A stretch of DNA of 64,000 bases from Cladocopium goreaui (GCA_947184155.2 CAMXCT020001485.1:85881-149880); one strand, 5' to 3'. Shown: positions 1 to 12,536, numbered from the stretch's first letter. Program-made: numbers and translations. The notes: a model not told the origin generated them from the letters alone.

Positions 1-830
1 CATAAGAACCTTCTCGAATGGGACGTTTCTAAGGCAGTAGGTAGGGACGGAATGTCGGCGGAGTTCATGAGCCATGTTTTGGCACAATACTCGAAGCTAT
101 GATAGCGCGTTTCTGGCTCATGGTTCCTGCGCATTGGAAGGAGGCCGCCGGCAATCAAAACCTTCAACGTGTCTTCCTGAACTCCGGCTTCTCGCCGAAC
201 TTCGTCGAAAGTCAGCATCATGGCATTGAAGTAGGCATGTGCCTGCTGCTGCCATTTGCGCTCGACCTGCAAGGCATGTCATTCTGTCTGTCACTATAGT
301 GACAGCAATGCTGCTGGCCAAACAAGTTAAGAAGTCTGTTTGAGTCTGTTTCCTTTGTCTTATGCAACAAAGAAAACTTAGCAATACCAGGGCCACTCGC
401 AAAGATAGCTTTCAGTGCAAACAAGTAGTACATGCCCCGCACCCGATCGTGAGCCTGGAGGACACTGCAGGCTGGATTTGCAAATGCTGTGCCGAAACAA
501 GCTCTCATCAGTTCAACGCAAACCATGGACTTGCCATCAGCGCCTGCGCCGACGACAATGTGCATCACTTCTGGCTGTCTGTATCGTGAAACTGCTAGGG
601 CTGCTTGTGCCAGCAGGATGCTCAAACCATTGGTCTTGGCAAATGCTGAGACCAGCAAAGCTGCTAGACGTTGTCTGGCGTGGTCAGGCGGTGTCCACGC
701 CAGGGCTGCTGGGACAAACATGTAGCACCCTCGGCGCGCATCCTTTTTCATCTGTCGTATTTTGCCTTTGGCCGTAGAGACATAACCTCGAAAACAATTG
801 AGAAAACAACCATGGCAAGCATGCATTTTT
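1..830 (-). CDS. D5-like (SF3) P-loop NTPase/helicase, 3' exons, partial at window edge
   Basis: Read on the minus strand, about 830 to 420 encodes a continuous stretch with a Walker A motif (GAGADGKS, near 560-540) in the D5/SF3 style, followed by a helical segment (MRACFGT). My own translation of about 272 to 1 gives a second open stretch (MLTFDEVRREAG, then LIAGGLLPMRRNHEPETRY) that resembles the continuation of such NTPases. The two are separated by non-coding sequence ending in TGCCTTGCAG on the minus strand, which I take as an intron acceptor; the donor is uncertain. The D5 family comprises hexameric primase-helicases of large DNA viruses and plasmids, with eukaryotic relatives. The gene runs off the left edge. 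It may be a host gene or a transferred one; I cannot tell if it is functional. Confidence 0.55.
288..305. repeat. perfect 18-bp palindrome in the putative intron of the D5-like gene
   Basis: CTGTCACTATAGTGACAG is its own reverse complement. It lies just upstream, on the minus strand, of the proposed acceptor near 272. Confidence 0.7.
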
Positions 831-916
831 GCAAGAAATTCTCCAAAGATTGCTGTATGTCGCGTGGCAGGTGCATTGACAAAGAAAATGGTATAGGGCA
901 GATAGGTAGACACAAA

Positions 917-920
917 GAGC

Positions 921-952
<32 letters not shown>

Positions 953-988
953 CAGAGAGAGAGAGAGAGACAGAGAGAGAGAGAGAGA
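917..988. repeat. (GA)n microsatellite
   Basis: Almost pure GA dinucleotides with scattered C interruptions (gacagaga). It creates long Ser/Leu or Arg/Glu ORFs on both strands that are artefacts. Confidence 0.95.
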
Positions 989-1829
989 AGGGGAAGGTGC
1001 ATAGATGGACAGACAAGATGCATGAGGCAAAAAACGAACGGATGGATAAAGACAGTGACAGATGGAAAGGGCAGAGAGCTGTTGGGTCCTGGGCTGATGT
1101 CTTGCACTCGCAGGTGATCGGATACATCATGGTCGCGGGTGCAGGCGAGGACTTGCGACCCAGCTCCGGCGTGCAACCCGCAAGGAAAAAGTCATGTGGG
1201 GAAACACGCGCTGGCGAGGGAAGCAGCGGTCCAGCACAGACCTCTCGGACACATTGTGACGAAGTGGAGTGATTGTGAGCTGTGCCAGGAAAAGCTTGTT
1301 TTTGAGTCTGGACTTGTCTTATGACATGCAACATGCATATCTGCGCGTTTTATTCTTTGGAGTCGTAGATCCCAAAAGCATCAATTTCAAATCTCACAAG
1401 TCACAACCTAAACGCCACGACTGCAACGACTGTCAAAAATGTGTCTGCCAAACTAAATCCAGGAAAAGTATACAATTGCCACGACTATCATCTGTGGGAG
1501 TATAGTGGGTAAACTCACAAAGATCTGACAGGTAAGCATCGTGTCCCTATGCGAAGTGACAAAAAAGACACCAGTAAGTTAAAGTCATAGGCGCTGCCCA
1601 TGTGGGCCTTTCCCCTTAGGCACACCACGTTTTGGCACAAGATCTTGTCATCAGCACTTGTTAGAACATCGACCCAGTAGAAGTCTGTCCCATAGTCTAC
1701 TAGCTTCTTGTAGCATGTGCTTTGCATTCGGCATAGTAGCTGTCTGCTTTGAACTGACTGGATGACAGCCTACCTATTTTGTGGTCATGTGTGAACATGC
1801 TGATGTCATGCAGTGCAATATCATGTCGC

Positions 1830-2976
1830 TTCAACCAGTTCCAAGACAGCCTTCGAGTTGTGAGTTGAAAGCAGCAGTTTGGAAAAATGAATGTCAAGAA
1901 ACTTACATCCGTCAGCTGCGCAGTCACATAGATGGAAGATGGTAGTCTTTAAGGACCAATCAATACCAGGTCGTGTATTCTGATGTGATTCATGGTCTGC
2001 TGCGTCTATGCACACATGCCGTGGAAGTCGAAAGTCCAACAGCAAGTCCGATCAACACTCTGAGCTGTTCTGTGCCACCATGCTGACTAATCTGTCAATT
2101 TATTTTCTGACAGGTTGACAAGAATGGTTATCATGTGAAATGCGGCATGTGGCGTGGCTGTGACATGTCGATCCCTGTATGTGGCTAGGGCGCGAGCAAT
2201 CTGCGAAAGCGATGCCAGCGTAGCTTTTGGCGTCCAGTGGCGAGTCAGACCAACGGAGAAAGGATTTGACCAGTGATCGGCTATGGTCTTGCAGAGCCTT
2301 GCGCAAATCACGTGCAAGCTCAGCACAGCCAAGGGACCATTGCCTGGAGCGTTTCTCTGGTTTGGCTGCGCTGAACTCTCCCAGTTGCCACTCCAACAAA
2401 GGTTCATCTGTGGACATACTCAAGATAACCTTCAACTCCCACGCCACCGAGTCATAGTCACGTGTGACTTGGTTTCCTTATTTGACTGAGGGGCAGCAAG
2501 CAGGAAACAGATCGATATATGTAGCATATGCAGCTTTTCGACGGTAAACCTGTAAGTCTTCAAGTAAATGTCGAAAATATAAGGGGTTTGCCATCAAATA
2601 GGACCTGTGAGGGGTCAAGAACTGGACGTGCCTGAACTATATGATTACACATGCGCATGAAGGGCTATTGGGTTGACATTGACTGAATGCATACCGTTCC
2701 CGTCAAAACACCGGATTTCATTTGTTGATGTCTTTGTGCAAGCGTGGAACGATCGATCGGATGAGCGAAGTAAGCTTGCGCTCGTCGCAAAGCCATGGTC
2801 AGAAATTCTAGATCTTCCGCTGTCAAAGTGCCCCCAGGCGACATCTGCCACGCACCTTGCCTGTAGGTGAACAAAGTATCTTTGTGAGATCGATAGCGTT
2901 CGCCCAGCAGCAAAGTAAAGATCTTTGTGTGCAAGACTTCCGATTTCGCATCGTCTGCGCAGGCGTCTAGTAGCAA
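1830..2976 (-). CDS. probable upstream exons of the D5-like gene
   Basis: Three minus-strand stretches have protein-like composition. About 2976-2690 includes LLLGERYRSHKDTLFTYRQG and TLTAEDLEFLTMALRRAQAYF, which resembles the region before the NTPase domain in D5-type proteins. About 2447-2200 includes EPLLEWQLGEFSAAKPEKR and LARDLRKALQDHSRSLVKSF. About 1980-1830 includes KTTIFHLCDCAADGCKFLD and SKAVLELVEA; a shorter stretch at 1730-1580 may belong too. They change frame between stretches, as expected for exons split by short introns. I infer one gene running from about 2976 to 1 because strand and order fit. Exon borders are not resolved, and a decayed pseudogene is equally possible. Confidence 0.35.
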
Positions 2977-2999
2977 CAGGGAAGCCTAGGCCAGGCATT

Positions 3000-4427
3000 C
3001 AGTTGAAGTTCACACACTTGCGCACTTTCATCCTTGGCGCTGAATAGCATTAGTTCATTAGTTTCCCTCGCTTGCGCAATGAAGAAACATTAAACAATCA
3101 GCCTAGCTCTCTAGGAAACTCTGAGGTGAGGTGGGATGTGATGGGGTGGGTTGCTCTCGTACCTTGACAAGCGGACCAAAACGGTCACTGAGGCGGCCAT
3201 CTGCAGCGCCGAGCAGCAAGCCAAGAAAGCAGGGCGGCCATGGTCGCCATCGAAAAAATATGAGAGGAAGACTATCCCCACTGCAATATGTGAGGGAAAT
3301 GTCATTTTATATCCGTTTGGTACATGTCTTGTTAATGTGAAGCAATGTAGGTTTCGTATGAGTATGTTCGTCTATACATAGGAACTTGATGCGCAACAGT
3401 CAAACGAAGAACGTGTTCTTCACTGGCAGATGTTTTGATCTGTGGCAAAACATGTGTTGCATCAGAAGTCAACCATGCTATCAGCTTCAGGCTGCGCCAT
3501 ATATGGTATCGCAGCTGCGTAAGAAGTGTTGCGAAGCAACCTGTAAAGGTAGAGCAAGCTTGCCATGCCACGCAAAATGTATGTAAAAAGCATCCCGTGC
3601 CGCGCCTTCCACGCAGTCAACGCAGCAAGCACAAAGGCAGCACGCGTCCCACCAAGAGCAAGTGGCGCCATAAGCGTCGCACCCGATCACCAGCGTCCAG
3701 CGTCATTTCGTATTTTTCTTCCTCAGATTTTAAAAGCACCGAATTCGCGACGCAAACCGCAGCTCACAAGCACCATGCACTGCACCTGCCACGTTAACGG
3801 TATTGCAATAGCATCACTTGTCGCACCTCCCATGCGCAAGGGCAGCAAGTATAAAGCATCTTCTGTGCCAAACTGAGCAGAGAAGCCACGGTCCGCTGCA
3901 CCCCTTCCTTATTCACAAGAAGTGCGCATGGCCAAAAGCGTCTCGTCAAAATGGGAAAGTTTCGCGCCTTCCACGCACAAGGGAGACAGGAAGCTCACAG
4001 CTTAGGCCGCGCCAGACGCGTCACAGATGATCCTGCAGTACCAGCGCCGCTTTTTTTTGTATTCGATATATGCTGCACCTACCAGAGAAATTACACGCCT
4101 GCCACGCCCTAGGTATCTCAGAAGGAGCGAGACAGGCAATCTGTAGCACCTCCTCAGTGCGGAGCCAAGACTGCGCAGGCAGCACAAAAGTCAGCTCAGA
4201 AGTACACAGTGTCGCACCTGCCACACGCACACAAAGGCAAGAGCGCCTGCCACTGCATGCAAGGGGCACCGTGCACCGCGCGCGTCAGATGCGATTCTCC
4301 GCTTTCAGTTCTTTTCCGTCCTTACACACAAAGGAACGCGCCTGCCACGCCAATGTCACATGGGCATGACTTCATGTGTAAAGAGGAAGCAAGTCCAGTA
4401 GACAAGCGGGGCCAAAACCCAGTGCAT
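3000..4427. other. non-coding stretch with a recurring CCTGCCACGC-like motif
   Basis: No convincing gene. A short motif close to CGCACCTGCCACGC recurs at irregular spacing (near 3597, 3780, 3967, 4089, 4213, 4248 and 4337) in both perfect and degenerate forms, suggesting an eroded repeat. Confidence 0.4.
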
Positions 4428-4829
4428 TCAACGGAAAAAAAAGCGTGCACAAGCGACTGTTCGCCCAGCTGCCTGCGCTGCTGCCCGCTTGACGAGCCAA
4501 GTCTGGTCCAGAATTTTATTCTCCCACTGGAAGGTGCTATCGATGCGCTGCCGAAGGGTATCCATAGCTTCTGCTAAAGAAGCTGGTCGGGTTTCTACAT
4601 CCGGGGTGAAGGAGCGGTTTCTGACGACCAACATCTGCAAATCCGCAGGACACCAGGCACGAGTCACGGCCAGGTAGTCCTGTGCCTCTGCTGGAGCCTG
4701 TGTTTCCTGTGAATTTGTGAGCTGGACGTCTTCGGCAATCTCTAAGGTGGCGTGGCGCTGGTGCAGGATCTCTTCGTTCGTCTCCGCATCTGCCCTTCTG
4801 CGGTCATAGTCAGAGTTCCAAGCGTCCAT
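4428..4829 (-). CDS. exon-like ORF, source of the downstream tandem copies
   Basis: The 133-residue minus-strand ORF has natural composition and a predicted helical character (EEILHQRHATLEIAEDVQL, ASLAEAMDTLRQRIDSTFQW). The family is not recognised. About 270 bp of it (roughly 4504-4775) recur in each unit of the array at 5557-9812, where the frame is broken by single-base changes. The longest open version is here, so I take this as the ancestor or least damaged copy. It may be one exon of a larger gene; no neighbouring exons were identified. Confidence 0.4.
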   Translation of the reverse strand: MDAWNSDYDRRRADAETNEEILHQRHATLEIAEDVQLTNSQETQAPAEAQDYLAVTRAWCPADLQMLVVRNRSFTPDVETRPASLAEAMDTLRQRIDSTFQWENKILDQTWLVKRAAAQAAGRTVACARFFFR

Positions 4830-4888
4830 CTCCGCGGATATGCAGTTGACAGGCGTCGCTGTAGAGTTGTTGTTGTTTCCTACCCGTG

Positions 4889-4962
4889 TATTTAGCTATG
4901 TATCTATCTATCTATCTATCAATCTATCTATCTATCTATCTATCTGGTTATCTATCAATCTA
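4889..4962. repeat. (TATC)n microsatellite
   Basis: Tandem tatc/atct tetranucleotides with a few interruptions. From 4963 to 5556 I see no gene, only low-complexity sequence ending in an AT tract. Confidence 0.95.
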
Positions 4963-5556
4963 TCTACTACCCAGAACTGAGTCTAGTATACTATACAATG
5001 TTTGTTTGCCATCCCGAGGCATCCCTGCAGGAATGCGTGAAGTTCGCTCGTGAGGAATTTATGATAGATTTTAGTGTGTGTGTGTGTTGTGAAGTGAAAA
5101 CCATCTCACTCAGCACTAGTTCTCGAGTAACATGATGCCGGTTCAAACAGATGTTACACATTGCCGCAATGTTACATGCAGAAAGCTGTCGGGTCTTCTG
5201 TCCGTTTAAATTCTATCGGATGAATCCGCAGGGGAAATTGCCAAACACATCCAAATGCAACGTTTGCAAAGCAACTGAAACAACAGGCAGCTGCCAATTT
5301 GTGCACGGCGTGTCCCAATTTTTTTTGGATGATCTGACAACACGACTGCGCAACATTCAGAAAAATTGGCACAAATTAAAATCAAATAGACCGCTGAGTG
5401 CGAAGTGCACACAGTTGCGCCAAGTTCGGTTGGCGGCAGTGTTTATACATGTCATGGAAATATAAATACATACATGTAAAAGTATAAAAAAAGATAAACG
5501 CATATACCTATATCTATATATATATATATATGTGTGTGTGTATATATATATATATA

Positions 5557-8500
5557 TCTATTCATATGACGTCGCGGCTAAGACGCGGAGTGCGAAATAC
5601 GCGGGCTTGGGAAGCGCACCCGACCATCGCAAGGGGAACGCCGCACACCAACGGACACGCAGGGGGGACGGGGGAAGGTGGGATGTCAGATCTCTAATGA
5701 TCTCTATACATATATTTATAAATGTACCCGACCGAACTGACGAGTCAGTATATGGCGTGTGAGTGGCACCGCGCCGGTCCAGAATTTTATTCTCTCACTG
5801 GAAGGTGCTATCTATGCGGTGCCAAAGGGTATCCATAGCTTCTGCTAAAGAAGCTGATGGGGTTTCGACATCCGGAATGAAGGAGCGGTTTCTAACGAAC
5901 ATCGCGCGCAAATCCGCAGGACACCAGACACGAGTGACAGCCAGGTATTAATATCCTGTGCCTCTGCTGGGGCCTGTGTTTCCTGTGAATTTGTCAACTG
6001 GACGTCTGCTGCAATCTCTAAGGTTGAGTGGCGCTGGTGCAGGATCTCTTCGTAAGGAAACAAAAAGATAAATAAATGTATATATATATATTTATAGTTA
6101 GAAGGATCTTTCAAAGAGAGTGCAAGGTTGCGGAACAAGCATTGTTGATGCAGCGCAGTACGCGTAAACATCATGTAGTGTACGTTGCATAAAGTATCAC
6201 ACATATTCATGAAACAAAGACTCGGTATACAAGCATATCATATAATGTATTTATCGCATTCGTCATACGTCGCTGCCACTCCGTCGCAAAACATAAACCA
6301 AACAGAAAACACAAAAACCGAAAACACATGACATGAAAAGCATCGACATCACTGAATGAGAATGAACTGAATGTTCGAAACGCACATCTGACATGTGTGA
6401 CATCCACAGTTTCACGTTTATTTGTTTAAGATGATTGACAGATACTGCACTTGAATCATAGCCACCGAAACATCATATCCACGTAAGACATTTTTACGCG
6501 TGTAGAACATTGATACACATTCAAAGTTTGAAAGCCGCTCATGCCTTCGCTTTCCGTCTGACTATAAACCAGCATTAGCAAGCGAACGCAAAACATAAAT
6601 ATATGTAGATATAAATATATATATATATACACATCTATTCATATAACGTCGCGGCTAAGACGTGGACTGCGAAATACGCGGGTCTGGGAAGCGCGCCCGA
6701 CCATCGCAAGGGGAACGCCGCACACCAACGGACACGCAGGGGGGACGGGGGAAGGTGGGATTTCAGATCCCTATGCATATATTTATATCTGTATTTTTAT
6801 ATAATTATATGTATACATATATATATATATATTAACACACACATATGTATATATATAAATACAATCTACAAATATCCAAATGTATCCGACCGAACTGACG
6901 AGTCAGTATGTGGCGTGTTAGTGGCACCGCACCGGTGCAGAATTTTATTCTCCCACTGGAAGGTGCTATCTATGCGGTGCCAAAGGGTATCCATAGCTTC
7001 TGCTAAAGAAGCTGATGGGGTTTCTACACCCGGAATGAAGGAGCGGTTTCTAACGAACACCGTGCGCAATCCGCAGGACACCAGACACGAGTGACAGCCA
7101 GGTAATAGCCTGTGCCTCTGCTGGGGGCTGTGTTTCCTGTGAATTTGTCAACTGGACGTCTGCTGCAATCTCTAAGGTTGACTGGCGCTGGTGCAGGATC
7201 TCTTCGTAAAGAAACAAATAGATAAATGAATATATATATATTTTTATATATAGATACACACATATATATATAATTACATATATACAAATCTATTCATATA
7301 ACGTCGCGGCTAAGACGTGGATTGCGAAATACGCGGGTCTGGGAAGCGCACCCGACCATCGCAAGGGGAACGCCGCACACCAACGGACACGCAGGGGGGA
7401 CGGGGGAAGGTGGGATTTCAGATCCCTATGCATATATTTATATCTGTATTTTTATATAATTATATGTATACATATATATATATATATATTAACACACACA
7501 TATATATATATGTATAAATACAATCTACAAATATCCAAATGTATCCGACCGAACTGACGAGTCAGTATGTGGCGTGTTAGTGGCACCGCACCGGTCCAGA
7601 ATTTTATTCTCCCACTGGAAGGTGCTATCTATGCGGTGCCAAAGGGTATCCATAGCTTCTGCTAAAGAAGCTGATGGGGTTTCTACACCCGGAATGAAGG
7701 AGCGGTTTCTAACGAACACCGTGCGCAATCCGCAGGACACCAGACACGAGTGACAGCCAGGTAATAGCCTGTGCCTCTGCTGGGGCCTGTGTTTCCTGTG
7801 AATTTGTCAACTGGACGTCTGCTGCAATCTCTAAGGTTGACTGACGCTGGTGCAGGATCTCTTCGTAAAGAAACAAATAGATAAATGAATATATATATAT
7901 ATATATTTATTTATATATAGATACACACACATATATATATAATTACATATATACAAATCTATTCATATAACTTCGCGTCTAAGACGCGGATTACGAAATA
8001 CGTGGGTCTGGGAAGCGCATCCGACCATCGCAAGGGGAACGCCGCACACCAACGGACACGCAGGGGGGACGGGGGAAGGTGGGATTTCAGATCCCTATGC
8101 ATATATTTATATCTGTATTTTTATATAATTATATGTATACATATATATATATATATTAACACACACACACATATATATATAAATACAATCTACAAATATC
8201 CAAATGTATCCGACCGAACTGACGAGTCAGTATGTGGCGTGTTAGTGGCACCGCACCGGTCCAGAATTTTATTCGCCCACTGGAAGGTGCTATCTATGCG
8301 GTGCCAAAGGGTATCCATAGCTTCTGCTAAAGAAGCTGATGGGGTTTCTACACCCGGAATGAAGGAGCGGTTTCTAACGAACACCGTGCGCAATCCGCAG
8401 AACACCAGACACGAGTGACAGCCAGGTAATAGCCTGTGCCTCTGCTGGGGCCTGTGTTTCCTGTGAATTTGTCAACTGGACGTCTGCTGCAATCTCTAAG

Positions 8501-9812
8501 GTTGACTGGCGCTGGTGCAGGATCTCTTCGTAAAGAAACACATAGATAAATGTATATATATATTTTTATATATAGATACACACATATATATATATAATTA
8601 CATATATACAAATCTATTCATATAACTTCGCGTCTAAGACGCGGATTACGAAATACGTGGGTCTGGGAAGCGCATCCGACCATCGCAAGGGGAACGCCGC
8701 ACACCAACGGACACGCAGGGGGGACGGGGGAAGGTGGGATTTCAGATCCCTATGCATATATTTATATCTGTATTTTGATATAAATATGTATAGATATATA
8801 TATATATAAACACATACATATATAAAAAAATAATCTACAAATATCCAAATGTATCCGACCGAACTGACGAGTCAGTATATGACGTGTGAGTGGCACCGCG
8901 CCGGTCCAGAATTTTATTCTCCCACTGGAAGGTGCTATGTATGCGGTGCCAAAGGGTATCCATAGCTTCTGCTGAAGAAGCTGATGGGGTTTCTACACCC
9001 GGAATGAAGGAGCGGTTTCTAACGAACACCGTGCGCAATCCGCAGGACACCAGACACGAGTGACAGCCAGGTAATAGCCTGTGCCTCTGCTGGGGCCTGT
9101 GTTTCCTGTGAATTTGTCAACTGGACGTCTGCTGCAATCTCTAAGGTTGACTGGCGCTGGTGCAGGATCTCTTCGTAAAGAAACAAATAGATAAATGAAT
9201 ATATATATATATTTATTTATATATAGATACACACATATATATATATAATTACATATATACAAATCTATTCATATAACTTCGCGTCTAAGACGCGGATTAC
9301 GAAATACCTGGGTCTGGGAAGTGCATCCGACCATCGCAAGGGGAACGCCGCACACCAACGGACACGCAGGGGGGACGGGGGAAGGTGGGATTTCAGATCC
9401 CTATGCATATATTTATATCTGTATTTTGATATAATTATATGTATACATATATATATATAAACACATACATATATAAATAATCTACAAGTATCCAAATGTA
9501 TCCGACCGAACTGACGAGTCAGTATATGGCGTGTGAGTGGCACCGCGCCGGTCCAGAATTTTATTCTCCCACTGGAAGGTGCTATGTATGCGGTGCCAAA
9601 GGGTATCCATAGCTTCTGCTGAAGAAGCTGATGGGGTTTATACACCCGGAATGAAGGAGCGGTTTCTAACGAACACCGTGCGCAAATCCGCAGGACACCA
9701 GACACGAGTGACAGCCAGGTAATATCCTGTGCCTCTGCTGGGGCCTGTGTTTCCTGTGAATTTGTCAACTGGACGTCTGCTGCAATCTCTAAGGTTGAGT
9801 GGCGTTGTTGTT
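5557..9812. repeat. ~655-bp tandem array, six units, carrying antisense exon fragments
   Basis: Units begin at tctattcata near 5557, 6634, 7289, 7958, 8613 and 9264, giving periods of 1077, 655, 669, 655 and 651 bp. The first unit contains about 500 bp of extra unique sequence (roughly 6061-6600), and the last is cut off at about 9812 by a triplet repeat. Each unit holds a GC-rich block (cgcggctaagacg to cacgcaggggggac), AT dinucleotide tracts, and about 270 bp matching the ORF at 4428-4829 in antisense. The exon-like parts are frame-disrupted in the copies. Sequence identity among units 2-6 is very high, so the expansion is recent. Confidence 0.9.
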
Positions 9813-10090
9813 GTTGTTGTTGTTGTTGTTGTTGAGTCAGTATGTGGCGTGTTAGTGGCACCGGTGATGGTGATCATCATGATGACGTTGTTGTTCTTCC
9901 TCCTCCTCTTCTTCTTCTTCTTCGTTAGTGGCACCGGTGATGGTGATCATCATGATGACGTTGTTGTTCTTCCTCTTCTTCTTCTTCTTCTTCGTTAGTG
10001 GCACCGGTGATGGTGATCATCATGATGACGTTGTTGTTCTTCCTCCTCTTCTTCTTCTTCTTCTTCTTCTTCTTCTTCTTCTTCTTCTTC
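9806..10090. repeat. triplet repeats and a ~70-bp minisatellite
   Basis: (GTT)n at 9806-9833 is followed by three units starting at 9851, 9924 and 9994. Each unit has gttagtggcaccggtgatgg, an ATCATCATGATGAC block and a (TTC)n tail; the last tail expands at 10045-10090. Polypurine/polypyrimidine ORFs here are artefacts. Confidence 0.9.
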
Positions 10091-10325
10091 GGTTTCTTGT
10101 TCTTGTAATTGTTTTTGTTGTTGATGTTGCCGCTCTTGTTCTTAGTCTTGCTTTTGTGGTTGTGCTCTTCTTCTTGTTCTTGTTCTTGTTCTGATCCTTG
10201 TTCTGTTTCTTGCCCTTGTTCTTTATCTTGTTGTTGTTTGTTGCTTTTACCTTGCTTTTACAAGGTCCAAGTCGCATAGGCCGGAACTGTCCATCGCACG
10301 GGGGGGGGGGGGCACGACAGGTGAG

Positions 10326-10702
10326 AAGGGCTTGAAGCCCCCTTGAAGCCCCCTTGAAGCCCTTCTCAAGCCCCCTTGAAGCCCTTCTCAAGCCCCCTTG
10401 AAGCCCCCTTGAAGCCCTTCTCAAGCCCCCTTCAAGCCCCCTTGAAGCCCCCTTCCCTTGAAGCCCCCTTCAAGCCCTTCTCAAGCCCCCTTGAAGCCCC
10501 CTTGAAGCCCTTCTCAAGCCCCCTTGAAGCCCCCTTCAAGCAAGCCACCTTCAAGCCCTTCTCAAGCCCCCTTGAAGCCCCCTTGAAGCCCTTCTCAAGC
10601 CCCCTTGAAGCCACCTTGAACGGGTCTCAAGCCCCGCAAGCCTCCTTCAAGCCCTTCTGAAGCCCCCGTCCAGCCCCCTGGAAGCCCGTCCAAGCCCTTC
10701 CC
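10326..10702. repeat. CCCCCTTGAAG-type minisatellite, block 1
   Basis: Units of about 10-11 bp alternate agccccc, ttgaag and cttctca. Both strands are open (KPFSSPLEAPLKP-like or its antisense), but the periodicity marks it as satellite. A G12 run lies just upstream near 10300. Confidence 0.9.
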
Positions 10703-10817
10703 AAAGGGCTCTTTTATGTAAGAACTTCTGTGCGACAACTTCGGTGCCCTAACTCCTGTGTAACAACGGCTGTTTAAGATGATGTAAATGATGTAGCTGA
10801 TGTACATGACTGGTAGG

Positions 10818-11090
10818 AAATAAAGAGTTAGATGTTAGATTATGGCATAGTGGATCGCAAGGGAAGAGAAGTTTAAATAAAGAGTTAGATTTTAGATCAT
10901 GGCATTGTGGAAGGCAAGGGGGGGAAAGTTTAAATAAAGAATTCGATTTTAGATCATGGCATTGTGGAAGGCAAGGGGGGGGGAAGTTTAAATAAAGACT
11001 TCGAATTTAGATCATGGCATTGTGGAAGGCGGGGGAAGTTTAAATAAAGACTTAGAATTTAGATCATGACATTGTGGAAGGCAGGGAGGG
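10818..11090. repeat. ~57-bp tandem repeat, about five units
   Basis: Each unit has taaataaagagttaga, then gatcatggcattgtggaagg and a G-rich run. Unit starts are near 10819, 10876, 10935, 10989 and 11042. Confidence 0.85.
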
Positions 11091-11189
11091 GGGCGCAAGT
11101 GAGTAGGCTGGGGGGCGCAAGTGAGTATTGGAGGCGCAAGTGATCGGTTTGATGCGCAAGTGATCAGGCGGCGCAACCTTCTCAAAAAC

Positions 11190-11545
11190 TTGTCAAGCCG
11201 CTTCAAGCCTTTCTCAAGCACCTTTCGAACCTTGCTCAAACCCCCTTCAAACCTTTCTGAAGCCCCCTTGAAGCCCTTCTGAAGCCCCCACCAAGCTGCC
11301 TTGAAACTCTTCACCTTGAAGCCCCCTTCAAAGCCCTTCTCAAGCCCCCTTCAAGCCCCCTTGAAGCCCTTCTCAAGCCCCCTTCAAGCCCCCTTCGAAG
11401 CCTTCACCTTGAAGCCCCCTTCAAGCCGTTCTCAAACCCCCTTGAAGCCCCCTTAAAGCCCTTCTGACTCAAGCCGCCTTGAAGCCCCCCTTGAAGCCCC
11501 CTTGAAGCCCTTCTCAAGCCCCCTTGAAGCCCCCTTCTTTTTTTT
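11190..11545. repeat. CCCCCTTGAAG-type minisatellite, block 2
   Basis: Same unit as 10326-10702, more degenerate at its left side, ending in a T9 run near 11540. Confidence 0.85.
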
Positions 11546-11689
11546 TCCGTCCAACGCCGTGTGGCTTCCGCCAGGTCGTTCAACATCTATCCAAGCATGT
11601 TGCATATGAGATTAATTATTTAATTCACGCAGGGGCCGATGCTGTAGTGGCCGCAAAAGTAAACTGGAAGAGGACCGATACAAGTCCAA

Positions 11690-11830
11690 AGTCCTTGTCA
11701 CGTTCCAAAGAACAAAAACGGAGAACAAAAACCGAAAAACAAAGAACCAAAACAAAAACAACACCGAAACAAACCCAAACAACAAACAACCCACATAAAA
11801 GAAAACAACCACAAGGCCACAAAACCGTGA
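11690..11830. other. A/C-rich, T-poor stretch
   Basis: The plus strand is nearly T-free (aacaaaaaccgaaaaac). No gene is seen from 11546 to 12040 apart from this compositional block. Confidence 0.6.
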
Positions 11831-12044
11831 CGTGACAGGTTCCAGTTTATGGGTGAAACAGATCTGTTGAGGCGAGAGGTGATAGCTTGTTATCATCTCG
11901 GCGCATGCAGATGACAACTTGTGTGTCATGTTGGCAGGCCCATAAAATTAAACAACAACAAGACCAAAGACGAAATCACCATGGGCCACTTGAAGGGTGC
12001 GGGAAGCAACAAGGCTCAATGCGGAAACCAAGGATCCCCCCAGC

Positions 12045-12190
12045 CAGGCCCCCTTGAAGCCCCCTTCAAGCCCTTGAAGGCTTCACAAAGGTGAAGCCCC
12101 CTTCAAGCCCCCTTCAAGCCCCCTTGAGAAGGGCTTGAAGTCCCTCTTGAAGCCCCCCCTTCAAGCCCCCCTTCAAGCCTTCTGAAGGTG
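12045..12190. repeat. CCCCCTTGAAG-type minisatellite, block 3
   Basis: Same unit family as blocks 1 and 2. It abuts the coding fragment at 12173. Confidence 0.85.
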
Positions 12191-12536
12191 AAGGGTACTG
12201 TTCGTTTTAGTCTTCGGATCCTTCCTGGTGGTGCGAGGGTCTCCACTGCTACTAGCACCACTGGCTGCAGCAGTGGCGGGGCGTGGATCACTGCTCTCCG
12301 CTGGTTTCATCATTTGGGCGATGAGCGGGTGGGTTCGCTTGTCACGCAGGATCCGCGTCATTTCGCGAGTGAATGCCGCAGGGTCATCAACCAGTTCCTT
12401 CGCTTCCGCCAGTGGCCTGTCAAGGACAATGGCAATGAGCATTTCGCCACCATCTTTGTGGATTATAGTTGGTCGGCCGGCTTGTATCTCGGCGAGGATT
12501 GCCACTGCCTTGTTTTCACTTGCTGCGTGGTGGAAG
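12173..12536 (-). pseudogene. coding fragment of unknown protein
   Basis: The minus strand reads as a natural protein (AVAILAEIQAGRPTIIHKDG, then EMLIAIVLDRPLAEAKELVD, then a Ser/Pro/Ala-rich tail). It is open to 12643, but beyond about 12530 the opposite strand clearly encodes a different protein, so the real fragment ends there. The family is not recognised. It is probably a piece of a transposable-element ORF. Confidence 0.4.

Noticed and set aside
218..1030. Long Leu/Ser and Arg/Glu ORFs on both strands
   Set aside because: Their N-terminal parts are translations of the (GA)n tract; only the part below about 830 on the minus strand is protein-like.
5557..9812. CRISPR-like or satellite gene array
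   Set aside because: The repeat unit is about 655 bp with no short spacer logic, the genome is eukaryotic, and the ORFs in the units are frame-broken copies.
10326..10702. Repetitive structural protein (KPFSSPLEAPLKP repeats)
   Set aside because: The frame is open only because of a 10-11 bp minisatellite; both strands are equally open.
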